DNA of 64,000 nucleotides from a virus: IMG/VR virus record IMGVR_UViG_3300035680_001201, positions 62,001 through 126,000 of that record; one strand, 5' to 3'. A model generated the notes under the pieces. That model searched no databases and was not told the origin of the DNA. It saw only the letters and a list, made by a program, of their open reading frames with translations. Made by a program: the position numbers and the translations under genes. Numbering within the stretch: the stretch's first letter is position 1; each line of letters starts with the position of its first letter. Below, piece after piece: positions 1-8,654 of the stretch.

Positions 1-375
1 ATAAAATGCATTAACTCTAGGAACCCAAAACATTTCACATGATGGATTTGATTTTAATAATGTGTATAAGTTTACCAACAATATTTCATTAGGAAGTTCA
101 TCTGCATCTATTTGAAATACATATTCACCATCACATTGTCGTGTTCCATAAGTTTTGTGTGCACCATAATCTTTATTGAGATGGTGTGCAACCAATTTAA
201 CACCAACTACTGATTGATATTCATGTAATACTTCTAAAGTAATTGGATCGGTAGAATAATCATCTAATACTACAATTTGATTTCCGTCTGAGTACTTTAA
301 TAATAGAGATAAAAGGGTGCGCAATTGTGCACCCTCATTATGACATGTAACTAAATAAGATATAAATGGTATCAT
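1..375 (-). CDS. Glycosyltransferase family 2 (GT-A), C-terminus outside window
   Basis: The gene is cut by the window edge; about 125 N-terminal residues are visible. It starts MIPFISYLVTCHNEG, the usual first strand of a GT2 enzyme. It then has an Asp-Asp pair (VVLDDYSTD) that would hold the nucleotide and a DADELP segment as the DXD metal motif. Such enzymes transfer a sugar from a nucleotide-sugar donor in the cytoplasm. The ATG overlaps the TGA of the preceding glycosyltransferase gene (ATGA), so the two are probably translationally coupled. The acceptor cannot be told from sequence. Confidence 0.85.
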   Translation of the reverse strand, partial: MIPFISYLVTCHNEGAQLRTLLSLLLKYSDGNQIVVLDDYSTDPITLEVLHEYQSVVGVKLVAHHLNKDYGAHKTYGTRQCDGEYVFQIDADELPNEILLVNLYTLLKSNPSCEMFWVPRVNAFY

Positions 376-1691
376 ACCGATATCTTAGAAACTGGTGGAA
401 GTGATGGAAGTTTTAATTGTGGAATCACAATTTTTTGTTCAATTGCAAATTGAGGAACGTATTTGTCAAGAATTCCATGTAGTACTTTATCCATAGATTG
501 TGTAGAAAAAGATTCAGCATTTCGTTTAGCAAGTTCCAATGCGTTTGTTTTCGTTTTGTGATTCAGACTAAAATAAATCTGTTTCATACGTTCTTCTGCC
601 AAACTATATGATACTGTAAACCATGCTGATTCTTTGATTAACCATTGATTTACAGATGCCGGATTGATTGTATCAACTTTACCCGGCAATAAACATTCTT
701 TATTGGAATTCAAGAAATCCAAATGTCCACTCCAATCAGATGCAAGAATTGGTTTACCACTGAGCGAGGCTAACAACAGAGGATGCCCAAATCCTTCACC
801 GTGTGTAAAATTTATATGACACTTCACTTTTTCATGATTGAAAAGTGCATTCATTTCAGTGTCAGTAAGTTCTCCATGAATCAAATATATGTTAGGCTTA
901 TCACCCTTAATTTGTGATTCAATTGATTTGATTTTATTTAATATTTCATCTTTATCTATCTTGGAATAATTAACACCACTTGTTTTTAAGATCAAACATG
1001 GTTTTTGAATACGATCTTTAAATACGTTAATAAAGGTTTTAATCAAGTTGCCAATATCTTTGCGGTCATGATATGGATTCGAATGTGTCCATTGACCAAC
1101 AAACAAAAATGCAAATGACTCTGGAATTGTTGACATAATTTGTTCAACCGATTGAACTTTTTCATTCGTAATTTTATATAGATCAGTATTGGCTCCCCAG
1201 AAACACACTTCCATGGGTTTTATGTTACGTAGTTGTTCTTTACGTCCACTTCCGTCTTTATATTCCTTAGTATAGTCTGCATCATCAAATACCTTCTTGG
1301 AATGACGAGATGTAACAATGTTCATGTCCATTTTGTTTAGACCTTCAATCCATTCTCCTGCAGCTGCCGTGGTTTCAATTCCAGCCGTCATTCCAATATT
1401 GTACTTGCCAATAGGTTTAAACTCATTTGGAATTGATATTTGAATAAACAGATCTGGTTGACGGTTAATAGGTTCTTTCAACATCTTATCAAATAACGCA
1501 AGGTTGAGTGGATCGTTATAATCCAAATCATCTTGAAAACGTTTCACGGGATTTGCACCCCACTTGGTGTTTGCAATTCTTAAATCGTACTTATCGTAAC
1601 GTAGAATACTTTTAGCAACATCTTTTGCCCAGTCACCGTAGCCACTTCGACTAAAGACTGGTCCTTGTATAACACATAACGGTTTACTCAT
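372..1691 (-). CDS. GT-B fold glycosyltransferase (GT4-like)
   Basis: About 439 residues. The N-terminal part (CVIQGPVFSRSGYGDWA) has the glycine-rich loop seen in GT-B enzymes that take up a donor sugar. The C-terminal domain has the typical acidic signature HGEGFGHPLLLASLSG followed by KPILASDWSGHLDFL, matching the EX7E-type donor site of GT4 enzymes. I chose the ATG at 1691: the longer frame begins with TTG, whereas this ATG follows the dUTPase stop as TAAtATG. The gene sits in a minus-strand run of glycosyltransferases interrupted by dUTPase. The substrate is unknown. Confidence 0.8.
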   Translation of the reverse strand: MSKPLCVIQGPVFSRSGYGDWAKDVAKSILRYDKYDLRIANTKWGANPVKRFQDDLDYNDPLNLALFDKMLKEPINRQPDLFIQISIPNEFKPIGKYNIGMTAGIETTAAAGEWIEGLNKMDMNIVTSRHSKKVFDDADYTKEYKDGSGRKEQLRNIKPMEVCFWGANTDLYKITNEKVQSVEQIMSTIPESFAFLFVGQWTHSNPYHDRKDIGNLIKTFINVFKDRIQKPCLILKTSGVNYSKIDKDEILNKIKSIESQIKGDKPNIYLIHGELTDTEMNALFNHEKVKCHINFTHGEGFGHPLLLASLSGKPILASDWSGHLDFLNSNKECLLPGKVDTINPASVNQWLIKESAWFTVSYSLAEERMKQIYFSLNHKTKTNALELAKRNAESFSTQSMDKVLHGILDKYVPQFAIEQKIVIPQLKLPSLPPVSKISV

Positions 1692-1692
1692 A

Positions 1693-2268
1693 TTAATTTC
1701 CAAAAAGTTTGTTGTCTCTTTCTTTAATCACTTCACTATATTTTTTAATGTTAGTATCAAAATTTGCTTCTTTTATTTTAAGCAAATCTTCAATAGTTTT
1801 TCCTGATGTAGTTGGTGTTGTAGTTGACTTGTTTATGTCAGTACTTCCAAATCCACCAACACCACGTTGAGTCGAATTCAAATCATCAACCTCGATAAAA
1901 CCTCCTACTGCGGTGCCACATCCTTCTATAATAATTTGAGCAATAGCGGTTTCTTTATCATCCTTAATAATTGGTAATTTAACGGGTTTATCACCTAGAT
2001 TGATAAGGGCAACTAGTATTTCTCCACGATAGTCACTATCAATAACTCCTGCGAGAACATCGATACCGTACTTTACAGCAAGTCCGCTACGAGGTGCAAC
2101 TCGACCATAAAAACCTTCTGGAATAGCTAATGCAATATCGGTCTTAAAAGCCTTACGTTCACCCGGCTTTAGTTCGTATGATTCTGTAGTATACAAATCA
2201 TAACCAGCAGCACCAACGCTTCCTTTGTTAGGAATAACCGCTTTATCAGATAGTTTTTTTATATTCAT
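1693..2268 (-). CDS. dut: dUTP diphosphatase (dUTPase)
   Basis: Hydrolyses dUTP to dUMP and pyrophosphate, keeping uracil out of phage DNA and supplying dUMP to thymidylate synthase (encoded at 47883-49067). All five trimeric dUTPase motifs are visible in order: AAGYDLYT, GRVAPRSGLAV, GVIDSDYRGEI, AIAQIIIE and the C-terminal arm RGVGGFGST. At 191 residues it is longer than the usual 140-150 because a tail of about 45 lysine/threonine-rich residues follows motif 5. The start overlaps the end of the upstream glycosyltransferase gene by 4 bases (ATGA). Confidence 0.95.
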   Translation of the reverse strand: MNIKKLSDKAVIPNKGSVGAAGYDLYTTESYELKPGERKAFKTDIALAIPEGFYGRVAPRSGLAVKYGIDVLAGVIDSDYRGEILVALINLGDKPVKLPIIKDDKETAIAQIIIEGCGTAVGGFIEVDDLNSTQRGVGGFGSTDINKSTTTPTTSGKTIEDLLKIKEANFDTNIKKYSEVIKERDNKLFGN

Positions 2269-3236
2269 TCTATTTCCTTTTTTACTTTTTCAATATCTAT
2301 TTTTCCAAAATTAACTCCCATACAATTATCAGGTTGTGAGTGTCCAACGTGTTCTTTAGTGGTATGAATACTAAATGGATTACATGGAATAAAGTTTTGT
2401 AATGTATAGTCCATTGCTTTAATCAATTCATTACACATATGTTTTGAATTTAATCCACCTTCGTTCAAAGCCCATTTACGACCTTCTTCACCACGTCGTA
2501 TACGTTCTTCATTTGGGATTAGATACCAATACATCATTGCTTCAGCGATATCACGACAATCTACCATGTCGTCAAAAATATATGGAGTTTGATTACTTCC
2601 ATGAGTATCCAATACCTTTGGCCAAATTGGCTTTGCCCAAACACCATGCTTCTTATACTTTCCAATGTTATTGGTAGCAAATTCCTTAGTAAATTCTACT
2701 GGGTTTCCATCATCATCCATTTGACCGATTTGATCTTGAAGTCCACCTGTTACATTAACAATTACAGGTGTTCCCGCCATAATTGATTCTGCAATACTCA
2801 GACCAAATCCCTCATTACTTGAAACATTAATTGTAACATCTGCCATATTGTACATTAAGTTCATGTCATTTGAACTAATTTTTTGGTTTGAAAAATAAAC
2901 ATCATAATCGTAACAAAGTGATTCTTTAACCGCTGGAAGATCTGTACCATGTCCAGCTTGACCAATAACTTCTGTATGAAGAACCAAACAAACTTTTTTA
3001 GACTCTTCTTTTGGAAGACTATCGCAGAATATACGATATGCCAAAATTACATTTGATACTTGTTTGCGTTTGACATTACGACTATTAAAAAATATAATGT
3101 AGTTATATTCATTACCCTTAAAGAATTTCTTTACACCTTCTGAAAAGATTTTATCTGTTTTTTCAATGGGTTTGAATACCTGACTATTAATTCCATGAGG
3201 TACATAATGTAAAAGTGTTTTTCCTTTAACTGACAT
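2265..3236 (-). CDS. Glycosyltransferase GT-B, C-terminal (donor-binding) half of a split enzyme
   Basis: 323 residues beginning at the linker between the two Rossmann domains of a GT-B enzyme (LLHYVPHGINSQVFKP is the usual domain boundary). It contains the second domain only: IIFFNSRNVKRKQ, then the donor site INVSSNEGFGLSIAESIMAG and TPVIVNVTGG. The N-terminal acceptor domain is encoded by the gene directly upstream (3238-3789). The stop and restart are arranged TAAtATG, shifted by one frame. An AGGAG sequence lies 10 bases before this ATG, so the second half can be initiated on its own. The two products probably work as one heteromeric enzyme. Confidence 0.75.
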   Translation of the reverse strand: MSVKGKTLLHYVPHGINSQVFKPIEKTDKIFSEGVKKFFKGNEYNYIIFFNSRNVKRKQVSNVILAYRIFCDSLPKEESKKVCLVLHTEVIGQAGHGTDLPAVKESLCYDYDVYFSNQKISSNDMNLMYNMADVTINVSSNEGFGLSIAESIMAGTPVIVNVTGGLQDQIGQMDDDGNPVEFTKEFATNNIGKYKKHGVWAKPIWPKVLDTHGSNQTPYIFDDMVDCRDIAEAMMYWYLIPNEERIRRGEEGRKWALNEGGLNSKHMCNELIKAMDYTLQNFIPCNPFSIHTTKEHVGHSQPDNCMGVNFGKIDIEKVKKEIE

Positions 3237-3237
3237 A

Positions 3238-3789
3238 TTAAGCGTTCTCCTTTATGATATTACCGTTATTATCTAGATCACCATAAATTGTGGTACAATT
3301 GTTTGGTCCTAATACCCACTTGTTAATATTGTATGTTTGTTTGCTAATGCTAAATAATGTATCACAACTTTCATAAAATGGTTTATTCCACATAGGATAT
3401 GGTAGATCATCCCAGATGTTTAAATATGTAAGAGGAATCTTCTTTCTAATTTCACGTTCAATCGCATATAACCATGTCCAATAACGTGGATCGGTAAAAT
3501 GCATTATTGCATCGGGATTTTCACGTGCCATAACAGCGTATAGAAAATCTTCATTACCATAACCGGATACTGGATACAAAACAAGAGATGCATCTTTGAC
3601 GTTTGTACTTTTTTGTATTTCCTCACTTGCGTTAATTGATTTACCTTGATCCGGGTGATTTACTGCCCCTGCGATTTGTACCCAATCATAATGGTGAATA
3701 GTTCCCATGATCAATTCACGACTCATAGTAGATACACCACTATGCATACGCATATCATCACTCAATAATAAAATTTTCTTTTTTGCCAT
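3238..3789 (-). CDS. Glycosyltransferase GT-B, N-terminal (acceptor) half of a split enzyme
   Basis: 183 residues. MAKKKILLLSDDMRMHSGVS is the first strand and loop of a GT-B enzyme. PDAIMHFTDPRYWTWL and LTYLNIWDDLPYPMWNKPFY belong to the first Rossmann domain, and SKQTYNINKWVLG is the usual end of that domain. The protein stops there. The second domain continues in the gene at 2265-3236 after a one-base gap. Whether the split is functional or a decayed fusion cannot be settled by reading, but both halves keep intact, well-conserved frames. Confidence 0.75.
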   Translation of the reverse strand: MAKKKILLLSDDMRMHSGVSTMSRELIMGTIHHYDWVQIAGAVNHPDQGKSINASEEIQKSTNVKDASLVLYPVSGYGNEDFLYAVMARENPDAIMHFTDPRYWTWLYAIEREIRKKIPLTYLNIWDDLPYPMWNKPFYESCDTLFSISKQTYNINKWVLGPNNCTTIYGDLDNNGNIIKENA

Positions 3790-3803
3790 AACTTTTAATA
3801 AAT

Positions 3804-4031
3804 TTAATCGGCTGTACGTTTTATACTTGGTAGTATCGTTTTTTGACTTTCTTGTGATAACGAAGAAATGTTATAGTTATATACTGTGTTTCTAAAAGAA
3901 TCATCTTGAAGATACAAATATAACGAACGATTTACCAACTCTTGAAAATTAAATTTTTGGTTTATATTTAATTCTTTAAATTTAATGTAAGCGTCGTTAT
4001 CAACTTTAACGCTAGTTAGTACTTTTGACAT
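3804..4031 (-). CDS. Small ribbon-helix-helix-like protein
   Basis: 75 residues, MSKVLTSVKVDNDAYIKFKE onward. The N-terminal strand (TSVKVDNDAYIKFKEL) followed by two helices (FNFQELVNRSLYLYLQD) looks like a ribbon-helix-helix DNA-binding domain of the Arc/CopG type. I chose the ATG at 4031 because longer readings of the frame run back through the preceding nuclease gene and are not protein-like. A 26-base near-palindrome (4034-4059) lies directly before the start, as expected for a self-regulating repressor. The domain call is from pattern only. Confidence 0.5.
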   Translation of the reverse strand: MSKVLTSVKVDNDAYIKFKELNINQKFNFQELVNRSLYLYLQDDSFRNTVYNYNISSLSQESQKTILPSIKRTAD

Positions 4032-4033
4032 AG

Positions 4034-4059
4034 TTTTGTATATACGTATATATACAAAA
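4034..4059. promoter_or_regulatory. AT-rich near-palindrome before the ribbon-helix-helix gene
   Basis: Arms TTTTGTATAT and ATATACAAAA flank a short centre. The element lies in the 43-base gap between the nuclease stop and the small DNA-binding gene, two bases from the latter's ATG. It could be an operator for that protein, or a weak hairpin in the mRNA that limits its translation. It lacks the GC-rich stem of a standard terminator. Confidence 0.4.
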
Positions 4060-4074
4060 CAAAAAACTTTATTT

Positions 4075-4992
4075 TTAATTGTCTTCGTTTTCGTCTTTAG
4101 TTTCTTTAGCATCACAATTGGTTTTGTAATGTGTACAATACTTACAATTTTTCTTTGCCTTACCCGGAACCTTTGGATAATAACCATCTTCTTTATACGT
4201 TCCTTCAGAGGTAAAACATTCGTCGATAAACGATGTAAATGTCACTAATGATTTGGCAACATAATTTTTGGAGTTTGATGGTTCAAATATTTGAATTCGA
4301 CTTTGTGGAAAATTTGAATTTTCATACAACTTGCGTTTCAAAATGAAGAACTCAACATCAATTGCATCAAGAGGAACATTAAACTGTTTTGAGTAAAATG
4401 CCTTATATAACAACAATTGAGAATATTTGCTTTCATCTGCGGTTTGATATTTGTTCCAACCCATTGCACTTGTTTTAAAATCCCAAATTTTATATTTGCC
4501 GGTGGTTTTGTCACGTAGAATCAAATCAACATACGCAATAAACCGAATATTATTCTTGATAGGAACATCCAATGGAAGTTCAACCCCAATGAATTCATAT
4601 TTTCTACTGGGGAAATACTTGATTCGATTTGCGGAGCTACTAAACGTTTTCAAGATATCTTCACCGTCAAATAGAAATTCAGTAATATCATCATCTGTAA
4701 ATGGATCTTTGATAGTATGTTTTTCTTCGGCCAGAATTTGATTAAATTCGTCACGAAACTTTTTAATCAAATCAATTTTATCAGAGATTTCAGGCCCTTC
4801 TGTATAAAGTGATTTGATATACTCTTGAATTGTATTATGAATTGCGGTGCCAAAACAAGTACTTAAACTTGCTTCATATACCCGTAAACCCTTTAAATAA
4901 TTCAGATACCAACTGTGTGGACACTTGAACCACCCAGAATATTGTGAAAAGCTTACGGTTTTTTTATTTTTTTCTTCTATAATCTCAGACAT
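4075..4992 (-). CDS. PD-(D/E)XK nuclease, RecB/Cas4-like with cysteine cluster
   Basis: 305 residues. The nuclease core shows FIAYVDLILRD and KIWDFKTS, i.e. the D...DxK metal-binding residues of the RecB/Cas4 branch. A cysteine near the start (FKCPHSWYLNYL) and three near the end (NCKYCTHYKTNC) are spaced as in the iron-sulfur-stabilised nucleases of the Cas4/AddB type. The family degrades or trims DNA ends; in phages it probably acts in recombination or host DNA breakdown. It heads the minus-strand run. A 49-base AT-rich divergent gap separates it from the FecR-like gene. Confidence 0.8.
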   Translation of the reverse strand: MSEIIEEKNKKTVSFSQYSGWFKCPHSWYLNYLKGLRVYEASLSTCFGTAIHNTIQEYIKSLYTEGPEISDKIDLIKKFRDEFNQILAEEKHTIKDPFTDDDITEFLFDGEDILKTFSSSANRIKYFPSRKYEFIGVELPLDVPIKNNIRFIAYVDLILRDKTTGKYKIWDFKTSAMGWNKYQTADESKYSQLLLYKAFYSKQFNVPLDAIDVEFFILKRKLYENSNFPQSRIQIFEPSNSKNYVAKSLVTFTSFIDECFTSEGTYKEDGYYPKVPGKAKKNCKYCTHYKTNCDAKETKDENEDN

Positions 4993-5041
4993 ACTTATAT
5001 AGTATCAGACAATCTATTCAAAGTCTATATCTTATAACTTT

Positions 5042-5797
5042 ATGAAAAATATAATATTCACGCTCTTGTTTGGCTTTAATGTTTATGCTAATGGTGTTTT
5101 TTATGTTCAAAAAACAACAGGTGATGTTGTTTTAGAAAATGTGACAAATAATGTACTTTCAACGAATGCGCCGACCATTGGACAAACCTTTATGGTCAAC
5201 GGTCAAAACTATGCATTTAAAACATCAACAAATTCGGATGTAACTGTGGCATTTTCAAATGATGTCTTTGTTAAAATTAAAGAATCAACTCATATTACCG
5301 TTGATAACTTTGATCAAAGTTTCATTAATACAAATTCATTGCCCGAAAAGGCCAAGTATGAAACCTATTCCAAATCGGTATCGTTAATTGAAGGTGAACT
5401 TGATGTTTATTCCAATCAAGAAGGTAATTCTGAATCTATTGATAATATTAATACTAAACTTGCATCAATAATATTGTCAAAAGGTAAATTTGTAATACAG
5501 GCAGATGATCGAACCACGGTTATTATTATTCTTGATGGATCCGCTGTTATTTTAGACAATTATTCCAAACGAAAAGAAAATGTTAAAGCTGGTCAAACCG
5601 TGGTAATTGTTCCTGCTCCAAAGTTTCAAGGTCGTGGTGTTGAAACTATGAGACGTGGCAATATTTTTTCAATTAAAGAAACTGTAAATGGTGATGCTGA
5701 ATCATATCTATTAGGTGTAAATTCGGTTGTTGATGCTTCTAAAAATGTTAGATTTTGTATAATAGATAAAACCATCCGTGGTATTAAAATTAATTGA
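5042..5797 (+). CDS. Secreted FecR-like domain protein
   Basis: 251 residues. MKNIIFTLLFGFNVYANG is a signal peptide with a likely cleavage after VYA. The mature part resembles the FecR beta-rich domain: TTGDVVLEN, then IGQTFMVNGQNYAFKTSTNSDVTV, then FVKIKESTHITVD (shown in pieces). A second beta region follows (LASIILSKGKFVIQADDRTT). FecR domains usually sense or transmit signals at the outer membrane, or sit in large cell-surface proteins. It is unusual for a phage and has no obvious partner here. It stands alone, divergent from the nuclease and just before the polymerase genes. Function unknown. Confidence 0.55.
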   Translation: MKNIIFTLLFGFNVYANGVFYVQKTTGDVVLENVTNNVLSTNAPTIGQTFMVNGQNYAFKTSTNSDVTVAFSNDVFVKIKESTHITVDNFDQSFINTNSLPEKAKYETYSKSVSLIEGELDVYSNQEGNSESIDNINTKLASIILSKGKFVIQADDRTTVIIILDGSAVILDNYSKRKENVKAGQTVVIVPAPKFQGRGVETMRRGNIFSIKETVNGDAESYLLGVNSVVDASKNVRFCIIDKTIRGIKIN

Positions 5798-5822
5798 CAT
5801 TTCGACCATCTTAGAATAAAGT
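5794..5822 (+). promoter_or_regulatory. Sigma70-like promoter directly before the polymerase unit
   Basis: TTGACA (5794-5799), 17-base spacer, TAAAGT (5817-5822), then only six bases to the ATG at 5829. Transcription would start at or beside the start codon, giving a leaderless or nearly leaderless mRNA. The same layout recurs before several minus-strand genes in this window. Confidence 0.6.
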
Positions 5823-5828
5823 TATAAA

Positions 5829-6062
5829 ATGACATTGGAAGAATTGTACTCACTTAATGATGATGAAACGTCAATGTTGTGGTATATCGTAAATAAAATT
5901 GATAGACCCGCAATATATGGCATAGAATTAGAACCATCTTTGTTTCCATCAATTAATCGTCATTGGTTGACTGAAAAAATTTTAAAGGCAAAAGACTCTG
6001 TTCAACCAGAACATCTAACAATATATGAGAGTCTAACATCGAAGTTGGGTTATATTAAATAA
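5829..6062 (+). CDS. Hypothetical protein preceding DNA polymerase
   Basis: 77 residues, acidic and helical (MTLEELYSLNDDETSMLWYI). No family is recognised. It ends three bases before the polymerase ATG and has its own promoter, so it is the first cistron of the polymerase transcript. The pattern with Trp, Pro and a terminal LTSKLGYIK is protein-like and the frame is intact. Confidence 0.7.
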   Translation: MTLEELYSLNDDETSMLWYIVNKIDRPAIYGIELEPSLFPSINRHWLTEKILKAKDSVQPEHLTIYESLTSKLGYIK

Positions 6063-6065
6063 GTT

Positions 6066-8609
6066 ATGTATCAAAACATTTATATAGATAAGAAAACAGA
6101 AACAGTGCACCTTTGGGATGACCAGAAGGGACATGTTACATTTCCAGTTCCTAAGTATGCGTATCGTAAGAAGTCAGGTGGACGTTATCGTTCTGTTTAC
6201 GGGGATGAACTAGAAAAGGTTACAAACTTTAACCGTAATGATCCTTCAATCTTTGAAGGTGATGTTCCTCCCGAAACACGGGTGTTGATTGACGCGTACG
6301 AAAACAGTGATGAACCGTCCAAAGGACATCGTATTGTCTTTTTTGACATTGAGGTTAGTTCCGAAGGTGGATTTCCCGTTATTGAGGAGGGTGATAAGGA
6401 ACTCACCGCTATTGCTTTGTACGATAGTGCTACATCCAAGTACACGGCGTTTATTTTGGATAAAGATGGCAAACTTCAAGACAGTGAAACAACAGATACA
6501 AGTATTCAAAGTTTTGACAATGAGGAATCATTAATTAGTCATTTTATGAATAAGTGGGAGGAAATCCAACCCACGATTATTACTGGATGGAATATTGATG
6601 GGTTCGACGTTCCATATCTGTATAATCGTATCAAGAGAGTGATGGGTGCCAATTTTGCTAAAAGATTGAGTCCGATTCGGGAATGTTATTATAATAACTT
6701 TGCAAAACGAATGGTTTTAGCTGGTATTTCATGTATGGACTATATTACATTGTATCAGAAGTTTAGTGGAAAAAATGAACCAAGTTATACTCTTGGTGCT
6801 ATCGGTAAGAAGGTGGTCAATATCGACAAGATCACTTATACCGGAAGCCTTAATGATTTGTATCGTGATGACATTCAAAAGTATATTGAATACAACCTTA
6901 ATGACGTTAAGATTGTGGTTGCTCTTGATAAGAAGTTACAATTCATTGATCTTGCTCGTCGTATCTGTCACACCGGGCATGTTGGTTATGAACAATTTGG
7001 AACTTCATCACGATACCTTGAAGGTGCCATATTGATGTATTTGCGTCGTCAAGGACGTGTTGCTCCGAATAAACCATTAGATGGACGTGAAGAATATGAA
7101 CAACAATTGGAAGACGGAGAAGAAGGATTTGAAGGTGCGTTTGTTAAACCTCCTGTGCCTGGTAGGTATGATTGGGTGTTTGATTTGGATCTTACATCAA
7201 TGTATCCGAATATCATTATTAGTCTTAACATTAGTCCTGAAACTAAAATAGCTAAAGTTGAAAACTGGAATGCAGAAGACTTTGTTCGTGGCAAGTTGAC
7301 AGATGTAGTATTAAGCGGACAAAAGTATTCATCACAAGAATTCAGTGACATGTTGATTCAAAATAATCTTAGTGTCGCTAGTAATGGAGCTGTCTATAAA
7401 CTTCCAAAAGGAGACGGACAAGAAGGTACGATTCCTAGTATTTTGATCAAGTGGTTTAATGAACGTAAAGAAATGCGTAAGTTGGCCAAGAAGCACGCTG
7501 ATGCAAAGGAATGGGAATTGTATGAGTTTTATGATCAACGTCAGAAAGTTCAAAAGATTTTGCTAAACTCCATTTATGGTTGTTTGGGTCTGCCAGTATT
7601 TCGATTTTATGATAAGGATAATGCTGAAGCAGTAACATTGAGTGGTGTCAGTATCATTAAGACTGCAAATATGGCCATCAACCAATATTATAAGAATGTT
7701 CTTGGTGATGAAGCAAAAGGTAAGGATTATGTTATTTACGTTGATACCGATTCTTGTTTTACTAGTGCTTTGCCTATTATTAAGAAAACGATGCCTGACA
7801 TTGATGTAAATGACGAAAAACAAATGACCGAAGCTATTCTGAAAGTTACTGCAGAAGCTCAAACATATGTTAACCAAATGTTTGATATTATGGCTCTTCG
7901 ATTATTTAACGTAAAACAACATCGTTTTGATGCAAAACAAGAAGTAATCGCCAAGTCGTCGTTTTGGTTGGCTAAGAAACGTTATTGTCAGTTCATTATT
8001 AATAAGGGTGGGGTTGAATGTGATGAACTTGAGGTCAAGGGAATTGACGTGGTGAGAACATCCTTTCCTGCCAAGTTTAGAACTTTCATGAAACAATTCT
8101 TGATTGATTTGTTGAAAAACGTTGATCAAGAAACTATCAACAACAATATTCTTCAGTTTACAGAAGATATGAAGAACTTTGGAGTGATTGAACTTGCTAA
8201 AAATACAAGTGTGAAGTTCAAGAGCGAAAAGACTAAAGCTGATTATAATCCAAAGAGTCGTCAACCATTTCAGATTGTTTCTGGAACTCCTGCCCAAGTT
8301 AAGGCAGCGTTGTATTACAACGATTTGTTGGCACAGTTTAATTTGACCAAGATTATTCCTCCGATATTTCATGGTCAGAAAATTAAGTGGGTATATCTTA
8401 AACAGAATGAATATGGAATTGAATGTTTGGCGATGAAAGCAGATGGAACTGATCCTCAACAAATTATGGATATTATTACAAAATATATGGATCGTGATAC
8501 TATGTATGAACAAGAGTTGAAGAGTAAACTTGTTGATTTCTATAAAGTTTTGAACTGGGAATATCCTAATTCAAACTGGAAAGCTGCATCTGCATTTTTT
8601 GAATTTTAA
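6066..8609 (+). CDS. DNA polymerase, family B (T4 gp43-like)
   Basis: 847 residues, against 898 in T4 gp43. The replicative polymerase with 3'-5' proofreading. Exonuclease motifs: FFDIEVSS (Asp94, Glu96), ITGWNIDGFDVPYL, and YNLNDVKIV. Polymerase motifs: A, DLTSMYPNIIIS (Asp375); B, KILLNSIYGCLG; C, YVDTDS (Asp560, Asp562). The KKRY segment lies after motif C (WLAKKRYCQF). All catalytic residues seem intact, with no intron or intein. It would work with the clamp and clamp loader at 16571-18288, from which it is separated by a carbohydrate operon. Confidence 0.97.
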   Translation: MYQNIYIDKKTETVHLWDDQKGHVTFPVPKYAYRKKSGGRYRSVYGDELEKVTNFNRNDPSIFEGDVPPETRVLIDAYENSDEPSKGHRIVFFDIEVSSEGGFPVIEEGDKELTAIALYDSATSKYTAFILDKDGKLQDSETTDTSIQSFDNEESLISHFMNKWEEIQPTIITGWNIDGFDVPYLYNRIKRVMGANFAKRLSPIRECYYNNFAKRMVLAGISCMDYITLYQKFSGKNEPSYTLGAIGKKVVNIDKITYTGSLNDLYRDDIQKYIEYNLNDVKIVVALDKKLQFIDLARRICHTGHVGYEQFGTSSRYLEGAILMYLRRQGRVAPNKPLDGREEYEQQLEDGEEGFEGAFVKPPVPGRYDWVFDLDLTSMYPNIIISLNISPETKIAKVENWNAEDFVRGKLTDVVLSGQKYSSQEFSDMLIQNNLSVASNGAVYKLPKGDGQEGTIPSILIKWFNERKEMRKLAKKHADAKEWELYEFYDQRQKVQKILLNSIYGCLGLPVFRFYDKDNAEAVTLSGVSIIKTANMAINQYYKNVLGDEAKGKDYVIYVDTDSCFTSALPIIKKTMPDIDVNDEKQMTEAILKVTAEAQTYVNQMFDIMALRLFNVKQHRFDAKQEVIAKSSFWLAKKRYCQFIINKGGVECDELEVKGIDVVRTSFPAKFRTFMKQFLIDLLKNVDQETINNNILQFTEDMKNFGVIELAKNTSVKFKSEKTKADYNPKSRQPFQIVSGTPAQVKAALYYNDLLAQFNLTKIIPPIFHGQKIKWVYLKQNEYGIECLAMKADGTDPQQIMDIITKYMDRDTMYEQELKSKLVDFYKVLNWEYPNSNWKAASAFFEF

Positions 8610-8654
8610 TTTTTAATAATTTTTTATAAAAAAAATTTCATAGTTATATATCAA

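Noticed and set aside
4032-4187. N-terminal extension of the ribbon-helix-helix-like protein
   Set aside because: The extended frame overlaps the nuclease gene and reads as a low-complexity Lys/Thr/Ile stretch; the ATG at 4031 fits the gap.
6066-8609. Intron or intein in the polymerase gene
   Set aside because: All motifs follow in normal order and spacing without interruption.
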